Shown: positions 19,238-29,522 of the stretch, one piece after another
How the letters are laid out: the number at the start of each line of letters is the position of its first letter
How positions within the stretch are numbered: the first letter of the stretch is position 1
Assembly (NCBI GenBank): GCA_964615375.1
Contig: CAZTOW010000003.1
Span: forward strand, 186,001 to 250,000
Source: CAZKWG01 sp964615375
Lineage (GTDB): Bacteria > Myxococcota_A > UBA796 > CAZKWG01
Direction of reading: 5' to 3'
DNA length: 64,000 bases
Notes under the pieces: generated by a model
Databases searched by the model: none
The model's input: only the letters and a program-made list of their open reading frames with translations
What the model was told of the DNA's origin: nothing
Position numbers and translations under genes: made by a program

Positions 19238-20037
19238 GGCGGCACCGGTGAGGCCGGGCCGTAGACCGGGGAGGGCGCGTCGCTCCCCGCCAAGGAGAGG
19301 AGCGTCTCCAGGCTGGGGAGCGCGGACACCTCGCGGAGGACTGGCTCGCCATTCGCGCAGAGCTGCAGGTATACCGTGCGTTCGATCTTGCGTCCGTCCG
19401 CCGAGGAAAGGCGAAGGGTGAAACAGGCGGGCCCGCCTGGGTAGAGCTCCAACGCGCGCGTCAGCTCCCGTCGGGTCAGCCCCGCGCCACACGCCACCTG
19501 GCTCGTCAACAGCAGCGTCGTGAGCGGTCCAGGCTCCCCTCGCAGCACCCCGCCTTCCGACTCCAGCGCGTCCACGCGCGCGAGGATCGCCTCTCCGAGG
19601 CGGCGAGCAGCGGCGGACGGCGCCAACGTGGCCCAGGTGAGGAGTGCGGGGAGGCGCCCCTCGAGGAAGTCGGAGGCGTGAGGCTCGGATCGGGTGACGC
19701 CTTCGGCGCTCCAAGCACCGCCACAGCGGTGGAGGAGCACCCACATCGTCGTGGGTTCGACGCCCGCGCGGCGATGCAGGAGGATCTCCACGGCTGCTCG
19801 ACCCACGCGAACGAGCGCTTCACCTCGCACCGCGATCCGCCAGCGCGCGCGGTTGGCCACGCGAAACAGGCGCCCGACCCCTCCGCGGGGAGCCAGCCAA
19901 CCGGCCACCGTGCAGAGCTCCTCTGCCTCCCCTGCGTCGCGCACATCGATCGCGCGTGCGTACCTCGCCACCAGATCCCGAGGATCTCCCACGGGGAGCG
20001 CCTCAATCCATCCCGAGAAGCTCGCGTAATTTGGCAT
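19207..20037 (-). CDS. NTF2/SnoaL-like protein downstream of the DUF4157 gene, possible partner or immunity protein
   Basis: A 276-residue protein. The first 150 residues read like an NTF2/SnoaL-type cone: two N-terminal helices (Leu-Val-Ala-Arg-Tyr-Ala...Ala-Glu-Glu-Leu-Cys), then strands with Arg-Ala-Ala-Val-Glu-Ile-Leu-Leu and a Gly-Gly-Ala-Trp-Ser-Ala-Glu-Gly-Val turn. The rest is helical and beta-rich, and unknown. The ATG at 20035-20037 was chosen for the GGAGGT five bases before it; this makes the gene overlap the end of the DUF4157 gene by 35 nt, so the two are probably translated together. NTF2-fold immunity proteins are known in polymorphic toxin systems; that role here is inference. 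Confidence 0.6.
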   Translation of the reverse strand: MPNYASFSGWIEALPVGDPRDLVARYARAIDVRDAGEAEELCTVAGWLAPRGGVGRLFRVANRARWRIAVRGEALVRVGRAAVEILLHRRAGVEPTTMWVLLHRCGGAWSAEGVTRSEPHASDFLEGRLPALLTWATLAPSAAARRLGEAILARVDALESEGGVLRGEPGPLTTLLLTSQVACGAGLTRRELTRALELYPGGPACFTLRLSSADGRKIERTVYLQLCANGEPVLREVSALPSLETLLSLAGSDAPSPVYGPASPVPPYSAHSSTSS

Positions 20038-22618
20038 CTTGACCTCCATCCAGATCCCACAACAGCGCGTCGGCCCCACCAGCCTTGGAGACGACCTCCG
20101 AGAGGTGGCCCGCCGCCTTCGCGGCCTCGAGGATGGAGAGGATCGCGTCCTCATCCTCGTCGCCACAGACTCCATCCGCCAGGGTGCGCACCATCTGAGC
20201 CTTCTCGGCCGCGCCGACGACGAGGTGCGCCCCGTGCTTCACCGCGTCACGGACCACGTCATCGGCCGAGAACCACTCGAAGATCGAGTCGATGCGCTCC
20301 AAGGCCTCGTCCTTCAGGGCGTCCAGCTCCGATGCCAGCCACTGGTCGACCACCGATCGCAGCTCGCCCATGACGATGAGCGCGAACTTCACTCCCTCGA
20401 TCGCGTCCAGCGTGACCAGCACGTCCGTGCCGAGACCAAGGCCCCAGGTGGCGTTCGCGGAGAGGGTCAGCGAGAATTTCCCCCCCGTGAAGCCCAGCCT
20501 CGCCTGCAGCTTTCCGCCGACACCCGCCGATCCGGTCAGAGATGCCTCAATGCCGAGCAATGAGACCTCCCCCGCGCCGCCCCAGGCGATGAGCGCCCCC
20601 AGGATCTCCTGCACGACCTCTTCGGCCCCCGCCATCTGAAGCAGCCAGCCGAGGCCAGGAGAGATCACCGTGACGAGGTCGAGCACCACGGCGCTCGCGT
20701 CGGCCAGCTTGTCTTTGTAGGCGCTCGGCTCCTTTCGCTTCCAACGCGCCGCGAGCCCAGCGCCGAGGGTCAGCTTCGCCCCCGCGAAGGCCTCCGCGGA
20801 GGCGGTCACCGCCGCACCGGAACCCTCCTTCTGCTGGCCCGACTCCTTGCCGGCCGAGCCCTTCGGCGCCGCGAGCGCCTTTCCGCCGAGCAGCGAATTG
20901 GGATCGACCTTGCGGGCGCCCTTCACCTTCCCGACGTTCAGGTCGAGCTGTGCGGCTCCCTCGGCGCCGATCATGCCCGAGGCCTTGAGGAAGAAGTGTC
21001 CGCTGACCTCCTCTCCCAGCAGAGAGAAGCTGCCGACCTCCCAGTCCCAGGACTTCTCGAAATCGGCGAGGGTGGCCTTTCCCTGAACGCTCGCCCCCAC
21101 GTTCAGCCCGTCACTGTTGAGCGTCCCCGAGGCGGTACCCGTCGCCTCCACATGGAGCCCGTGCACCTTGGTGGAGGTCGTGGAGCCGAACATACCGGGT
21201 TGATCCTTGGTCTCATAAGAGTAGACCGAGGCGTCCTCTTGGAAGAGCTCCTCCTCGAAGAGCTTGACCTTGGCGTTCTCTTTGAGCCCGTCAATCAGCT
21301 TCTGGCCGAGCGGCGTCTGGGTCGGCGGTGTGGCGGCGCTCTCCGTCTTGTTCTCAGGATCCTGTGTTTCAGGCTTCGGGAGGGTGGAATCCTCGGCAGC
21401 GCTCTTCGTCTCCGTTGGGGGAGGGGTCTCTACAGGCGGCGGCGGGTCGTCCTGCTCACGCTTCGCCGGATTGGAGGTCTCACTCCCCACGTCGTCGGCT
21501 GGGGTCTCGTCGGACCCTGGCGCATCGCTCTTCGCCTTGCCGTCGTCCTTGGACTTGTTGTCATCCTGAGCCTGGTTCTCGTCGACGAGCTTTACGACGG
21601 CGTTCTCGATGACCTTCCCACCCTCCTGCGCCGGCTTGTTGTAGGCCTCGAAGTGGATGTGGAGCTTGTCGGGGTCCTCCGTCTCGTGGTCGCCCAGGCG
21701 GACCTGGCGCATCCCGTCCTGAGAGACGTATCGACCGGGGCTTGGGTTGAGGTAGTTCGGGCCGAGATACCGGATCGCGTTGTCCAGCGCGACCCCAACG
21801 GTGGTGTTCCCGCTCTCCAGCTCGAGGGCCTTGCCGCTCCGATTGGACGGCGCAGGACCAGGTGAGGGCTGGCGATGGATCACCCCCGCCGAAGGGGACG
21901 AGGCGCTGACCACCCCACCCCCCGAGGTGGCCCAGGCCCCCCCCTCGCCCTCCGTGGGCAAGCCGAGATCCTCGCCGGCGCCCAGGCCCGCGGAGGCCTC
22001 CCGAGCCAGCTGGTGGGCTGCCTGCTCCAGCGTATCGGAGGGGGAGGAGACCGAGAACCCGTCGGAGTCGCCCCCCATGGCCGGGCCTTGCAGGACGTGG
22101 GCGAGCTCATGCAGCAGCAGCTCGCGCCCCTCGGGTGAGCCCGGCCGCCAGGCCGCGGCGCGGAAAAAGATGTGGGTGCCGAGCGTGAAGGCCTCGGCGT
22201 GAGCGGCCTTCGCCGCCGCGTCCGCCTTGGCGTCCAAGTGCAGCCGAACGCCGTCCAATGCGACGCCGCCCAGGGCTCGGGAGAGGGGCGCGCACAGCGC
22301 CGCGGGGAGCGGCGCCCCTCCTGTGCTCTGTGCCGCTCGGACGGTGTCCGCGAGCAGGCTGGCTGGGTCCTCGGCGAGCGTGATCCCACCGGCGGCGAGC
22401 GTAAGGGCCGCCTGGAGCGCGCCAGCGGTCCCGCTCGGTCCACCCTGGAGGGCCGAGGCGAGCTCAGCGTTCCCCAGGACGCCGTGCGTCGCCCGCACGA
22501 GCTGCTCCCGCCCATCCACGCCCCTGGGCTCGGCAGCGCGCGCAGCCCCCCGTCCGGCCTCAGGGGCTCCTTCGGCGCGCGCGGCGACGACCCGGCTCGC
22601 GAACATCCTGCCTCGCAT
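20003..22618 (-). CDS. eCIS-core (DUF4157) metalloprotease-like multidomain protein
   Basis: An 871-residue protein without a signal peptide. Residues about 103-180 match the eCIS-core/DUF4157 pattern: Pro-Leu-Pro...Leu...Val-Arg-Leu-His, Ala-Phe-Thr-Leu-Gly-x-x-Ile-Phe-Phe, then the zinc motif HELAH at 170-174. Residues about 270-350 hold a Leu-His-Ile-His-Phe-Glu segment seen in polymorphic-toxin-like proteins, followed by a long acidic Pro/Thr linker. The C-terminal 430 residues are Gly/Ala-rich and beta-repetitive, and end in helices. A GGAGGT site precedes the ATG. DUF4157 proteins are associated with extracellular contractile injection systems and toxin delivery; no sheath or tube genes are in the window. 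Confidence 0.78.
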   Translation of the reverse strand: MRGRMFASRVVAARAEGAPEAGRGAARAAEPRGVDGREQLVRATHGVLGNAELASALQGGPSGTAGALQAALTLAAGGITLAEDPASLLADTVRAAQSTGGAPLPAALCAPLSRALGGVALDGVRLHLDAKADAAAKAAHAEAFTLGTHIFFRAAAWRPGSPEGRELLLHELAHVLQGPAMGGDSDGFSVSSPSDTLEQAAHQLAREASAGLGAGEDLGLPTEGEGGAWATSGGGVVSASSPSAGVIHRQPSPGPAPSNRSGKALELESGNTTVGVALDNAIRYLGPNYLNPSPGRYVSQDGMRQVRLGDHETEDPDKLHIHFEAYNKPAQEGGKVIENAVVKLVDENQAQDDNKSKDDGKAKSDAPGSDETPADDVGSETSNPAKREQDDPPPPVETPPPTETKSAAEDSTLPKPETQDPENKTESAATPPTQTPLGQKLIDGLKENAKVKLFEEELFQEDASVYSYETKDQPGMFGSTTSTKVHGLHVEATGTASGTLNSDGLNVGASVQGKATLADFEKSWDWEVGSFSLLGEEVSGHFFLKASGMIGAEGAAQLDLNVGKVKGARKVDPNSLLGGKALAAPKGSAGKESGQQKEGSGAAVTASAEAFAGAKLTLGAGLAARWKRKEPSAYKDKLADASAVVLDLVTVISPGLGWLLQMAGAEEVVQEILGALIAWGGAGEVSLLGIEASLTGSAGVGGKLQARLGFTGGKFSLTLSANATWGLGLGTDVLVTLDAIEGVKFALIVMGELRSVVDQWLASELDALKDEALERIDSIFEWFSADDVVRDAVKHGAHLVVGAAEKAQMVRTLADGVCGDEDEDAILSILEAAKAAGHLSEVVSKAGGADALLWDLDGGQDAKLRELLGMD

Positions 22619-22731
22619 GCGGTGACCTCCAGCAGGTCAGCATGCAAAAAGCGATCCTTCGCGAAAAGCTGCCTTAAAAGGAGCCAGGATGTCGCCAGCA
22701 CCTCAACAGGAGATGCCCCCGACCTCCCGGG

Positions 22732-22750
22732 GACATCTGTTCGTGATGTC
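22732..22750. repeat. Short hairpin between the atp operon end and the DUF4157 gene
   Basis: GACATC and GATGTC are complementary across a 7-nt loop, in the 164-nt gap between the epsilon stop (22783) and the DUF4157 start (22618), both minus strand. It may help end the ATP synthase transcript but lacks a T-run. An A/T-richer patch at 22640-22680 is the likely promoter region of the DUF4157 gene. Confidence 0.3.
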
Positions 22751-22782
22751 GAGGATCGGGGCGACCCGAAGCTCTCCCGCCC

Positions 22783-23211
22783 CTACGCGCTCAGGCGAGC
22801 CCGCGCGAGGTCGGCGGCCTTCTGCGCCAGCCGGAAGGCCAGCGAGCTGCCGTCCACCTGCGCCATCTCGCCCTCGTGCTTGCTCAGCGCGGCGGCGGCG
22901 GCGGCCTTGTCCACGCCCTGACCGTCCTCACAGAGCTCGACGACGAGCGTGACGCGATCCGGGCCGATCTCGGCGAAGCCGGGGCCGACCACCAGGCGGC
23001 GGGAGCCCGTCACGTCCATGGGCTCCTTGTCCACCGTGAGCTGGCCCCTGGCCCCCTGGAGGGTCACGACGCCCGCGCGCGTGAGCGTGAGCACCGCGGC
23101 GTGCCGAGGCAGGACGCCCATCTCCCCGAGCCAGCCCGGGGCCTGCACCTGCTCGGCCGTCCCCTCGAAGCTCTTGCGCGAGGGGGTGACGATCTCGACC
23201 GTGAGAGACAT
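22783..23211 (-). CDS. atpC: ATP synthase F1 subunit epsilon
   Basis: The small rotor subunit that couples gamma to the c-ring and can inhibit ATP hydrolysis. It has 142 residues: a beta-sandwich from 1 to about 85 with the typical Val-Glu-Ile-Val-Thr-Pro start and a Gly-x-x-Gly-Val-Leu-Pro-x-His-Ala segment, then a shortened helical hairpin rich in Ala. It is the last gene of the F1 operon; its ATG overlaps the atpD stop by one base (TGATG). Confidence 0.93.
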   Translation of the reverse strand: MSLTVEIVTPSRKSFEGTAEQVQAPGWLGEMGVLPRHAAVLTLTRAGVVTLQGARGQLTVDKEPMDVTGSRRLVVGPGFAEIGPDRVTLVVELCEDGQGVDKAAAAAALSKHEGEMAQVDGSSLAFRLAQKAADLARARLSA

Positions 23212-24698
23212 CAGCCCCCCTCGGCCAGCCGCCGGGCCTTGGCCACCGCGTCGTCGATGTTGCCGACCAGGTAGAAGGCGTCCTCGGGCAGGTTGTCGTG
23301 CTTGCCCTCGAGGATCTCCTTGAAGCTGCGGACGGTGTCGTCCTTCTCCACGAAGCAGCCCTTCATGCCGGTGAACTGCTCGGCGACGTGGAAGGGCTGG
23401 GAGAGGAACTTCTGGATCTTGCGCGCGCGCTCGACCAGCTTCTTGTCCTCGTCCGACAGCTCGTCCATGCCGAGGATGGCGATGATGTCCTGGAGATCCT
23501 TGTAGCGCTGCAGCACGCGCTGGACCTCGCGGGCCACCCGGTAGTGCTCCTCGCCCACGACGGCGGGCTCGAGGATGCGGCTCGTCGAGTCCAGCGGGTC
23601 CACGGCGGGGTAGATGCCGATCTCGGTGAGCTTGCGGCTCAACACGGTGGTCGCGTCGAGGTGGGCAAACGCCGTGGCCGGCGCCGGGTCGGTGAGGTCG
23701 TCGGCGGGCACGTAGATGGCCTGCACGGACGTGATCGAGCCCTTCGACGTCGTGGTGATGCGCTCCTGGAGGATGCCCATCTCCGTGGACAGGGTCGGCT
23801 GGTAACCCACCGCGCTGGGGATACGGCCGAGGAGCGCCGACACCTCAGAGCCCGCCTGCGTGAAGCGGAAGATGTTATCCACGAAGAGGAGCACGTCCTG
23901 GCCCTCCTCGTCGCGGAAGTGCTCGGCCACCGTCAGCGCGGAGAGGGCCACGCGGGCGCGGGCGCCGGGCGGCTCGTTCATCTGGCCGTAGACCAGGGCC
24001 ACCTTGGACTTCGAGGTGTCGATGATGGGCAGCCCGCGGCTGTCCATGACCAGGTGACCGTCCTTCTGCTCGGCGGCGATGACGGAGCTCTCCATCATCT
24101 CCACCCAGAGGTCGTTGCCCTCGCGGGTGCGCTCGCCCACGCCGGCGAAGACGGACAGACCGCCGTGCTTCTTGCCGACGTTGTTGATGAGCTCCATGAT
24201 GAGCACGGTCTTGCCGACGCCGGCGCCGCCGAAGAGGCCGATCTTGCCGCCGCGGGTATAGGGCGCGAGCAGGTCGATGACCTTGATGCCCGTGACGAAC
24301 ATCTCGACCTGCGTGCTCTGCTCGATGAACTCGGGCGGCGCGCGGTGGATGGGGCTGGTCTTCGACGCGTTCACCGGGCCGATCTCGTCCACCGGCTCGC
24401 CGATGACGTTGATGATGCGGCCCAGCACCTCACGACCCACCGGCATGGAGATGGGGGCGCCCGTGTCGCGCACCTCCGTGCCGCGGACGAGCCCGTCGGT
24501 GGTGTCCATCGAGATGGAGCGCACCATGTTCTCACCGAGGTGCTGCGCGACCTCCAGCGTGAGGTTCTCGGGCTTGTCGTTGATGAAGCTGTTGGACACC
24601 TTCAGCGCGGAGTAGATGTTCGGCAGCGCCCCGGGCGGGAACTGCACGTCCACGACCGGGCCCATGACCTGGACGATCTTGCCGATGTTGCCTTCCAT
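23211..24698 (-). CDS. atpD: ATP synthase F1 subunit beta
   Basis: Catalytic subunit, 495 residues. Walker A is Gly-Gly-Ala-Gly-Val-Gly-Lys-Thr near residue 160, followed by the catalytic Glu-Arg region in Gly-Val-Gly-Glu-Arg-Thr-Arg-Glu-Gly and the Walker B Val-Leu-Leu-Phe-Val-Asp-Asn-Ile-Phe-Arg-Phe. A strong AAGGAG site precedes the ATG. Compared with the usual 460-480 residues it is slightly long, with several short insertions. Nothing suggests loss of function. Confidence 0.98.
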   Translation of the reverse strand: MEGNIGKIVQVMGPVVDVQFPPGALPNIYSALKVSNSFINDKPENLTLEVAQHLGENMVRSISMDTTDGLVRGTEVRDTGAPISMPVGREVLGRIINVIGEPVDEIGPVNASKTSPIHRAPPEFIEQSTQVEMFVTGIKVIDLLAPYTRGGKIGLFGGAGVGKTVLIMELINNVGKKHGGLSVFAGVGERTREGNDLWVEMMESSVIAAEQKDGHLVMDSRGLPIIDTSKSKVALVYGQMNEPPGARARVALSALTVAEHFRDEEGQDVLLFVDNIFRFTQAGSEVSALLGRIPSAVGYQPTLSTEMGILQERITTTSKGSITSVQAIYVPADDLTDPAPATAFAHLDATTVLSRKLTEIGIYPAVDPLDSTSRILEPAVVGEEHYRVAREVQRVLQRYKDLQDIIAILGMDELSDEDKKLVERARKIQKFLSQPFHVAEQFTGMKGCFVEKDDTVRSFKEILEGKHDNLPEDAFYLVGNIDDAVAKARRLAEGG

Positions 24699-24737
24699 GG
24701 GGACTCCTTGAATTCGTAGGCGGGTCGGAAGAGGGGC

Positions 24738-25604
24738 CTAGAGGGCCTCCGCGCCGGACACGATCTCGATGAGCTCTTTGGTGATGTAAGCCTGGCGAGC
24801 CCGGTTGTAGTCAAGCGTCAGCGAGTTGATGAGCTCGCTGGCGTTGCGGGTCGCGTTGTCCATGGCCGTCATCTGCGCGGCCTGGAAGCCCGCCTCGGTC
24901 TCGAGGAAGGCCTGGAGCAGCCGCCCGCGGAGCGCCATGGGCAGCAGCTCGCCCAGGATCTCGTCGCCGGCCGGCTCGAAGAGGTAGTCGCCCGTCCCGC
25001 CGCTCGCGTCCGCCGGCTGGTCCAGCCGCATGGGCAGGACCTGCTCGAAGGAGGGCTTCTGGGACATGACGCTCTTGAACTCGTTGTAGGCCAGGATCGC
25101 GCTGGAGTAGCTGTTCGCCTTGAGCTGGACGACCAGGTTCTCCATCAGCTTGTCGGCGGTCTCGGCGAACTTCGGGGGCGTGATGCCCACGTTGGTCTCG
25201 ACCACGTCGTAGCCGCGCTTCTCGAAGTAGGCCTTGGCCTTCTTGCCGTAGGTGATGAGGCGCACCTTCTTGCCGGACCCGCTGAGCGCGTCGATGCGCT
25301 CCTGCGTGGCCCGGCAGAGCTGCGTGTTGAAGGCGCCGCAGAGCCCGCGGTCCGAGCTCACGACCACCACCAGCACGTCCGTCTGGTTGGTGGGCTGGCT
25401 GAGCAGCTCGTGCTCGACGTCCCCCGCCGCCGCGACCACGCGATCCAGCACCCGCTTGAGCGTGCGCTGGTAGGGGCGCGCCGCGTTCGCCGCGTCCGTC
25501 GCCTTCTTCAGCTTGGCGCCGGCGACGAGCTTCATGGCCCGGGTGATCTGCCGGGTGTTCTTGACCGACTGGATGCGCCGGCGGATGTCACGCAGCGAGG
25601 GCAT
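24738..25604 (-). CDS. atpG: ATP synthase F1 subunit gamma
   Basis: The central rotor shaft, 288 residues. The N-terminal helix carries the family signature Met-Pro-Ser-Leu-Arg-Asp-Ile-Arg-Arg-Arg-Ile and Thr-Arg-Gln-Ile-Thr-Arg-Ala-Met. The C-terminal helix contains the conserved Ala-Met-Asp-Asn-Ala-Thr-Arg-Asn-Ala and Asn-x-Ala-Arg-Gln-Ala-x-Ile-Thr-x-Glu. The Ser-Asp-Arg-Gly-Leu-Cys-Gly-Ala-Phe-Asn segment near residue 83 is also diagnostic. It sits between atpA (9 nt upstream) and atpD (39 nt downstream). Confidence 0.97.
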   Translation of the reverse strand: MPSLRDIRRRIQSVKNTRQITRAMKLVAGAKLKKATDAANAARPYQRTLKRVLDRVVAAAGDVEHELLSQPTNQTDVLVVVVSSDRGLCGAFNTQLCRATQERIDALSGSGKKVRLITYGKKAKAYFEKRGYDVVETNVGITPPKFAETADKLMENLVVQLKANSYSSAILAYNEFKSVMSQKPSFEQVLPMRLDQPADASGGTGDYLFEPAGDEILGELLPMALRGRLLQAFLETEAGFQAAQMTAMDNATRNASELINSLTLDYNRARQAYITKELIEIVSGAEAL

Positions 25605-25613
25605 GGGTTCGTC

Positions 25614-27143
<1,530 letters not shown>

Positions 27144-27196
27144 GAGCGAAAGCTCCTCTGGATCCGGTTTGGGCCCCTGGGGCCTCGAAAAATCTC

Positions 27197-27757
27197 TCAG
27201 GCCTCTGCGGTCTCGCCCCCGAGCAGGACCTGCTCGAGCTCGGCGAGGCGCGCGCGCACGCTGGCGTCGTAGACCCGGTCACCCACGCGGGCGACCATGC
27301 CCCCGATGAGCGCGGAGTCGGTCTCGAAGGTGACGACGACGTCCATGCCGGTGCTCTTGGAGAGCGCGGCCTGGACCTGGGCGCGGAGCGAGAGCCCCAG
27401 CGGCCGGGCGGTGGTGACCGTGGCGCGAACGCGCCCGGCCAGCTCGTCCGCCAGCTCGGTGTACGCGCGGCGGATGTCGTCGAAGGCGAAGAAGCGGGAC
27501 TTGTCGTTGAGCAGGCGCAGCAGGTTGCGGACGTGGGGGTGCAGGTTCACGCGCTTGAGCACGTCCTCCAGCACCATCCGCCGCTCGTCCAGCGTGAGCC
27601 CGGGGTTGTTCAGCGCCCCGCGCAGCGCGCCGCCGCCGAGGTCGAGCACCTCGGCGAAGGCCGCCAGATCGCGGTCCAGGCGCTCCACGCAGCTGGACTC
27701 CTGGCCCAGCGAGACCAGGGCGCGGGCGTAGCGCCGACCGAGTGAGCCCTCAGCCAT
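27197..27757 (-). CDS. atpH: ATP synthase F1 subunit delta
   Basis: The stator cap that joins alpha/beta to the b subunits, 186 residues. It begins with Arg-Arg-Tyr-Ala-Arg-Ala-Leu, has the helical N-terminal bundle to about 110, and then the C-terminal Val-x-x-Thr-x-Ala-x-Pro-Leu segment and the Ile-Gly-Gly-Met-Val-Ala-Arg-Val-Gly-Asp-Arg-Val-Tyr-Asp-Ala-Ser motif near 156-171, which is diagnostic. It overlaps the atpF 3' end by 8 nt and has a strong GGAGGT site. Confidence 0.95.
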   Translation of the reverse strand: MAEGSLGRRYARALVSLGQESSCVERLDRDLAAFAEVLDLGGGALRGALNNPGLTLDERRMVLEDVLKRVNLHPHVRNLLRLLNDKSRFFAFDDIRRAYTELADELAGRVRATVTTARPLGLSLRAQVQAALSKSTGMDVVVTFETDSALIGGMVARVGDRVYDASVRARLAELEQVLLGGETAEA

Positions 27758-28313
27758 TGGGGACCTCCTTCACCGCGCGCAGGAAGTCGGCGGCGTAACG
27801 CTCCTCGTCCTCGGCCCGGAGCTGACCCCGGATGCGCTGCTCGGCGAAGGTCATGGCCAGCTGCACCGCCTCCTGCCGGAGCTCGGTGCGCGCCTTCGCC
27901 ACCTCGGAGCGGATGGTGCGCGCCGTGGCCTCCTCGATCAGCTTCGCCTCGCGGCCCGCGCGCGCCAGGATCTCCTCGCGCTCCCGGGCGGCCTCCACCT
28001 CGGCCTGCGCCTTCATGCTGGCCAGCTCTTTGTCGAAGCCGTCCAGGCGCGAGGTGAGCTCGGCGTAGCGCCGCTCGGCGTCGCGGTGGAGCTCGGCGGA
28101 GGTCTCGATCTCCTTCTTGATACGCGCGGCCCGGCTGGCCACGCCGTCCTTGATGGTGCGGCCCGCCACCACGTAGATGACGATCAGCAGGATCGCGAGG
28201 TTCGCCGCGTGGCGCGCGATGGGGTCCCAGGGGATGCCGTGCGCGCCGCCATGCTCACCCCCGCCGCCAGCGGCGAGGGACACGGAGACCAGGAGGAGGA
28301 GGAGCTTCATCAT
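27750..28313 (-). CDS. atpF: ATP synthase F0 subunit b with signal-like N terminus
   Basis: The peripheral-stalk subunit, 187 residues. A short signal-peptide-like stretch (about 1-16) and a Gly/His-rich spacer come before the membrane helix (about 34-50). The typical long charged coiled coil follows from 55 to the end (Ala/Glu/Arg-rich heptads). An extra N-terminal hydrophobic segment also occurs in the c subunit of this window. Two ATGs in tandem (28311-28313 and 28308-28310) make the start ambiguous by one codon. It overlaps atpH by 8 nt. Confidence 0.9.
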   Translation of the reverse strand: MMKLLLLLVSVSLAAGGGGEHGGAHGIPWDPIARHAANLAILLIVIYVVAGRTIKDGVASRAARIKKEIETSAELHRDAERRYAELTSRLDGFDKELASMKAQAEVEAAREREEILARAGREAKLIEEATARTIRSEVAKARTELRQEAVQLAMTFAEQRIRGQLRAEDEERYAADFLRAVKEVPNG

Positions 28314-28316
28314 CGA

Positions 28317-28757
28317 TCACCCCGCCGCGACGTCGCGCCCGAGCACCTGGGCGGCCACCTGCTCACCGAGCGCGCCGGCGCTCTTCTCGAGCGCGCTCTT
28401 CGCGCCATCCCGCTGCGCCCCGAGCTCCCGGAGCGCGCTCGCGAGCTCGCCCTCGGCCTTCTTCCGCGCGCTGGCGACGATGGCGTTGTACTCCTCCATC
28501 GCGGTCGCGCGGCGGTTCGTGCGCAGCTCGATGACCTCGGAGCGGGCGGCCGTCAGCCGCGCCTCCACCTCGTTCATGCGGGCGGCGAGCCCCTGCTCCA
28601 CCTCGGCGGCCTTCTGACGCTCACCCTCGATCGCCGCCGCCCGGCCGTCCAGGTAGGCCAGCATCGGCTTGAACAGGATGAGGTAAAGCCCGACGATGGT
28701 GACGAGGAAAGGAAAGAGCTGGACGAAGACGACCAGCGGTGTGGGGATGATCTCCAT
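28317..28757 (-). CDS. ATP synthase F0 subunit b' (second b-type stalk subunit)
   Basis: A 146-residue stalk protein with an N-terminal membrane helix (about 8-27), a Phe-Lys-Pro-Met-Leu segment after it, and a long Ala/Glu coiled coil. It differs from the neighbouring b subunit in length and sequence, giving the b/b' heterodimer arrangement known from cyanobacteria, alphaproteobacteria and several Deltaproteobacteria. It is the first gene of the F1 operon; the 70-nt gap before it follows the stop of the gene at 28828-29475. Confidence 0.88.
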   Translation of the reverse strand: MEIIPTPLVVFVQLFPFLVTIVGLYLILFKPMLAYLDGRAAAIEGERQKAAEVEQGLAARMNEVEARLTAARSEVIELRTNRRATAMEEYNAIVASARKKAEGELASALRELGAQRDGAKSALEKSAGALGEQVAAQVLGRDVAAG

Positions 28758-28827
28758 GCGCGCTCCGCGGACCCCGAAGGGCCGCCTGCTTAACCGCTCC
28801 CGACGTCGGGGGCAAGGTGGAGCAGGC

Positions 28828-29475
28828 TCACCGTGGCGCAGACGGGATCGTGAAGCCCAGCTCCAGGGCCGCCTCGCCCCGCATCCAGGTGGAGGTGGTC
28901 CTGGTCCCGTCGTCGGAGCGCATGGCCGCGCGGTGGAAGACGCCCAGGTAGCGCGCGCCCAGGGAGAGGCCGTTGTCCCAGGCCACCGAGGCCCCGCCCC
29001 CCGCCCGCAGGCCCCAGCCGCCGATGCGCGCCTCGGTGTCCTCGTCGGCCGCCGCCAGCGCCTCCAGCTCCGCCTCCGAGCTCGCCTCCGACCAGGTCGT
29101 GGCGACCGGGATCACCCCGTAGGCCCCGCCCTGCACCCAGGCCGCCACCTGCCCCGGCTGTCGGGGGGCGAGGTAGCGACGATAGTCCACCGAGGGCCTC
29201 AGCGCGGCCACCGCGCTCCCGGTCAGGCTGGACTCCGAGCGGGTGATCGTCGCCAGGCGCGCGCCCCCGAGCCCCACCAGCGCCGCGTTGTGCGCGTCCG
29301 CCCAGCCCCCCCAGGCGCTCAGCGAGGGCACCAGCAGCCCGTCCAGCTCCCCCACCAGGGTCCCGGAGAGCTGACCGTCCTCCACCCAGGCGAGATCTCC
29401 GCGATCGAAGGGCGTAAAATCCACGCCCAACAAGGCGTCCGCCCGGGCCGTGAGCGAGGCGAGCAGCAGCCACAT
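28828..29475 (-). CDS. Secreted or outer-membrane beta-rich protein
   Basis: A 215-residue protein with a short signal peptide (about 1-13, cleavage after Ala-Arg-Ala). The body has alternating polar/hydrophobic strands, many Gly/Ala/Trp/Tyr residues and a last strand ending in an aromatic residue close to the C terminus (Leu-Gly-Phe-Thr). This pattern fits a small beta-barrel outer-membrane protein or a porin-like fold. The family is not recognised. The start is divergent from the P-loop-like gene at 29523, with only 47 nt between them. Confidence 0.62.
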   Translation of the reverse strand: MWLLLASLTARADALLGVDFTPFDRGDLAWVEDGQLSGTLVGELDGLLVPSLSAWGGWADAHNAALVGLGGARLATITRSESSLTGSAVAALRPSVDYRRYLAPRQPGQVAAWVQGGAYGVIPVATTWSEASSEAELEALAAADEDTEARIGGWGLRAGGGASVAWDNGLSLGARYLGVFHRAAMRSDDGTRTTSTWMRGEAALELGFTIPSAPR

Positions 29476-29522
29476 ACGAAGCCTCCGATTGCGCCGGGGT
29501 CCATCTGGAGTAACATCCCCCT

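Noticed and set aside
20003..22618. Part of a full contractile injection system cluster
   Set aside because: Only the DUF4157 protein is present; no sheath, tube, baseplate or spike genes were found within the window.
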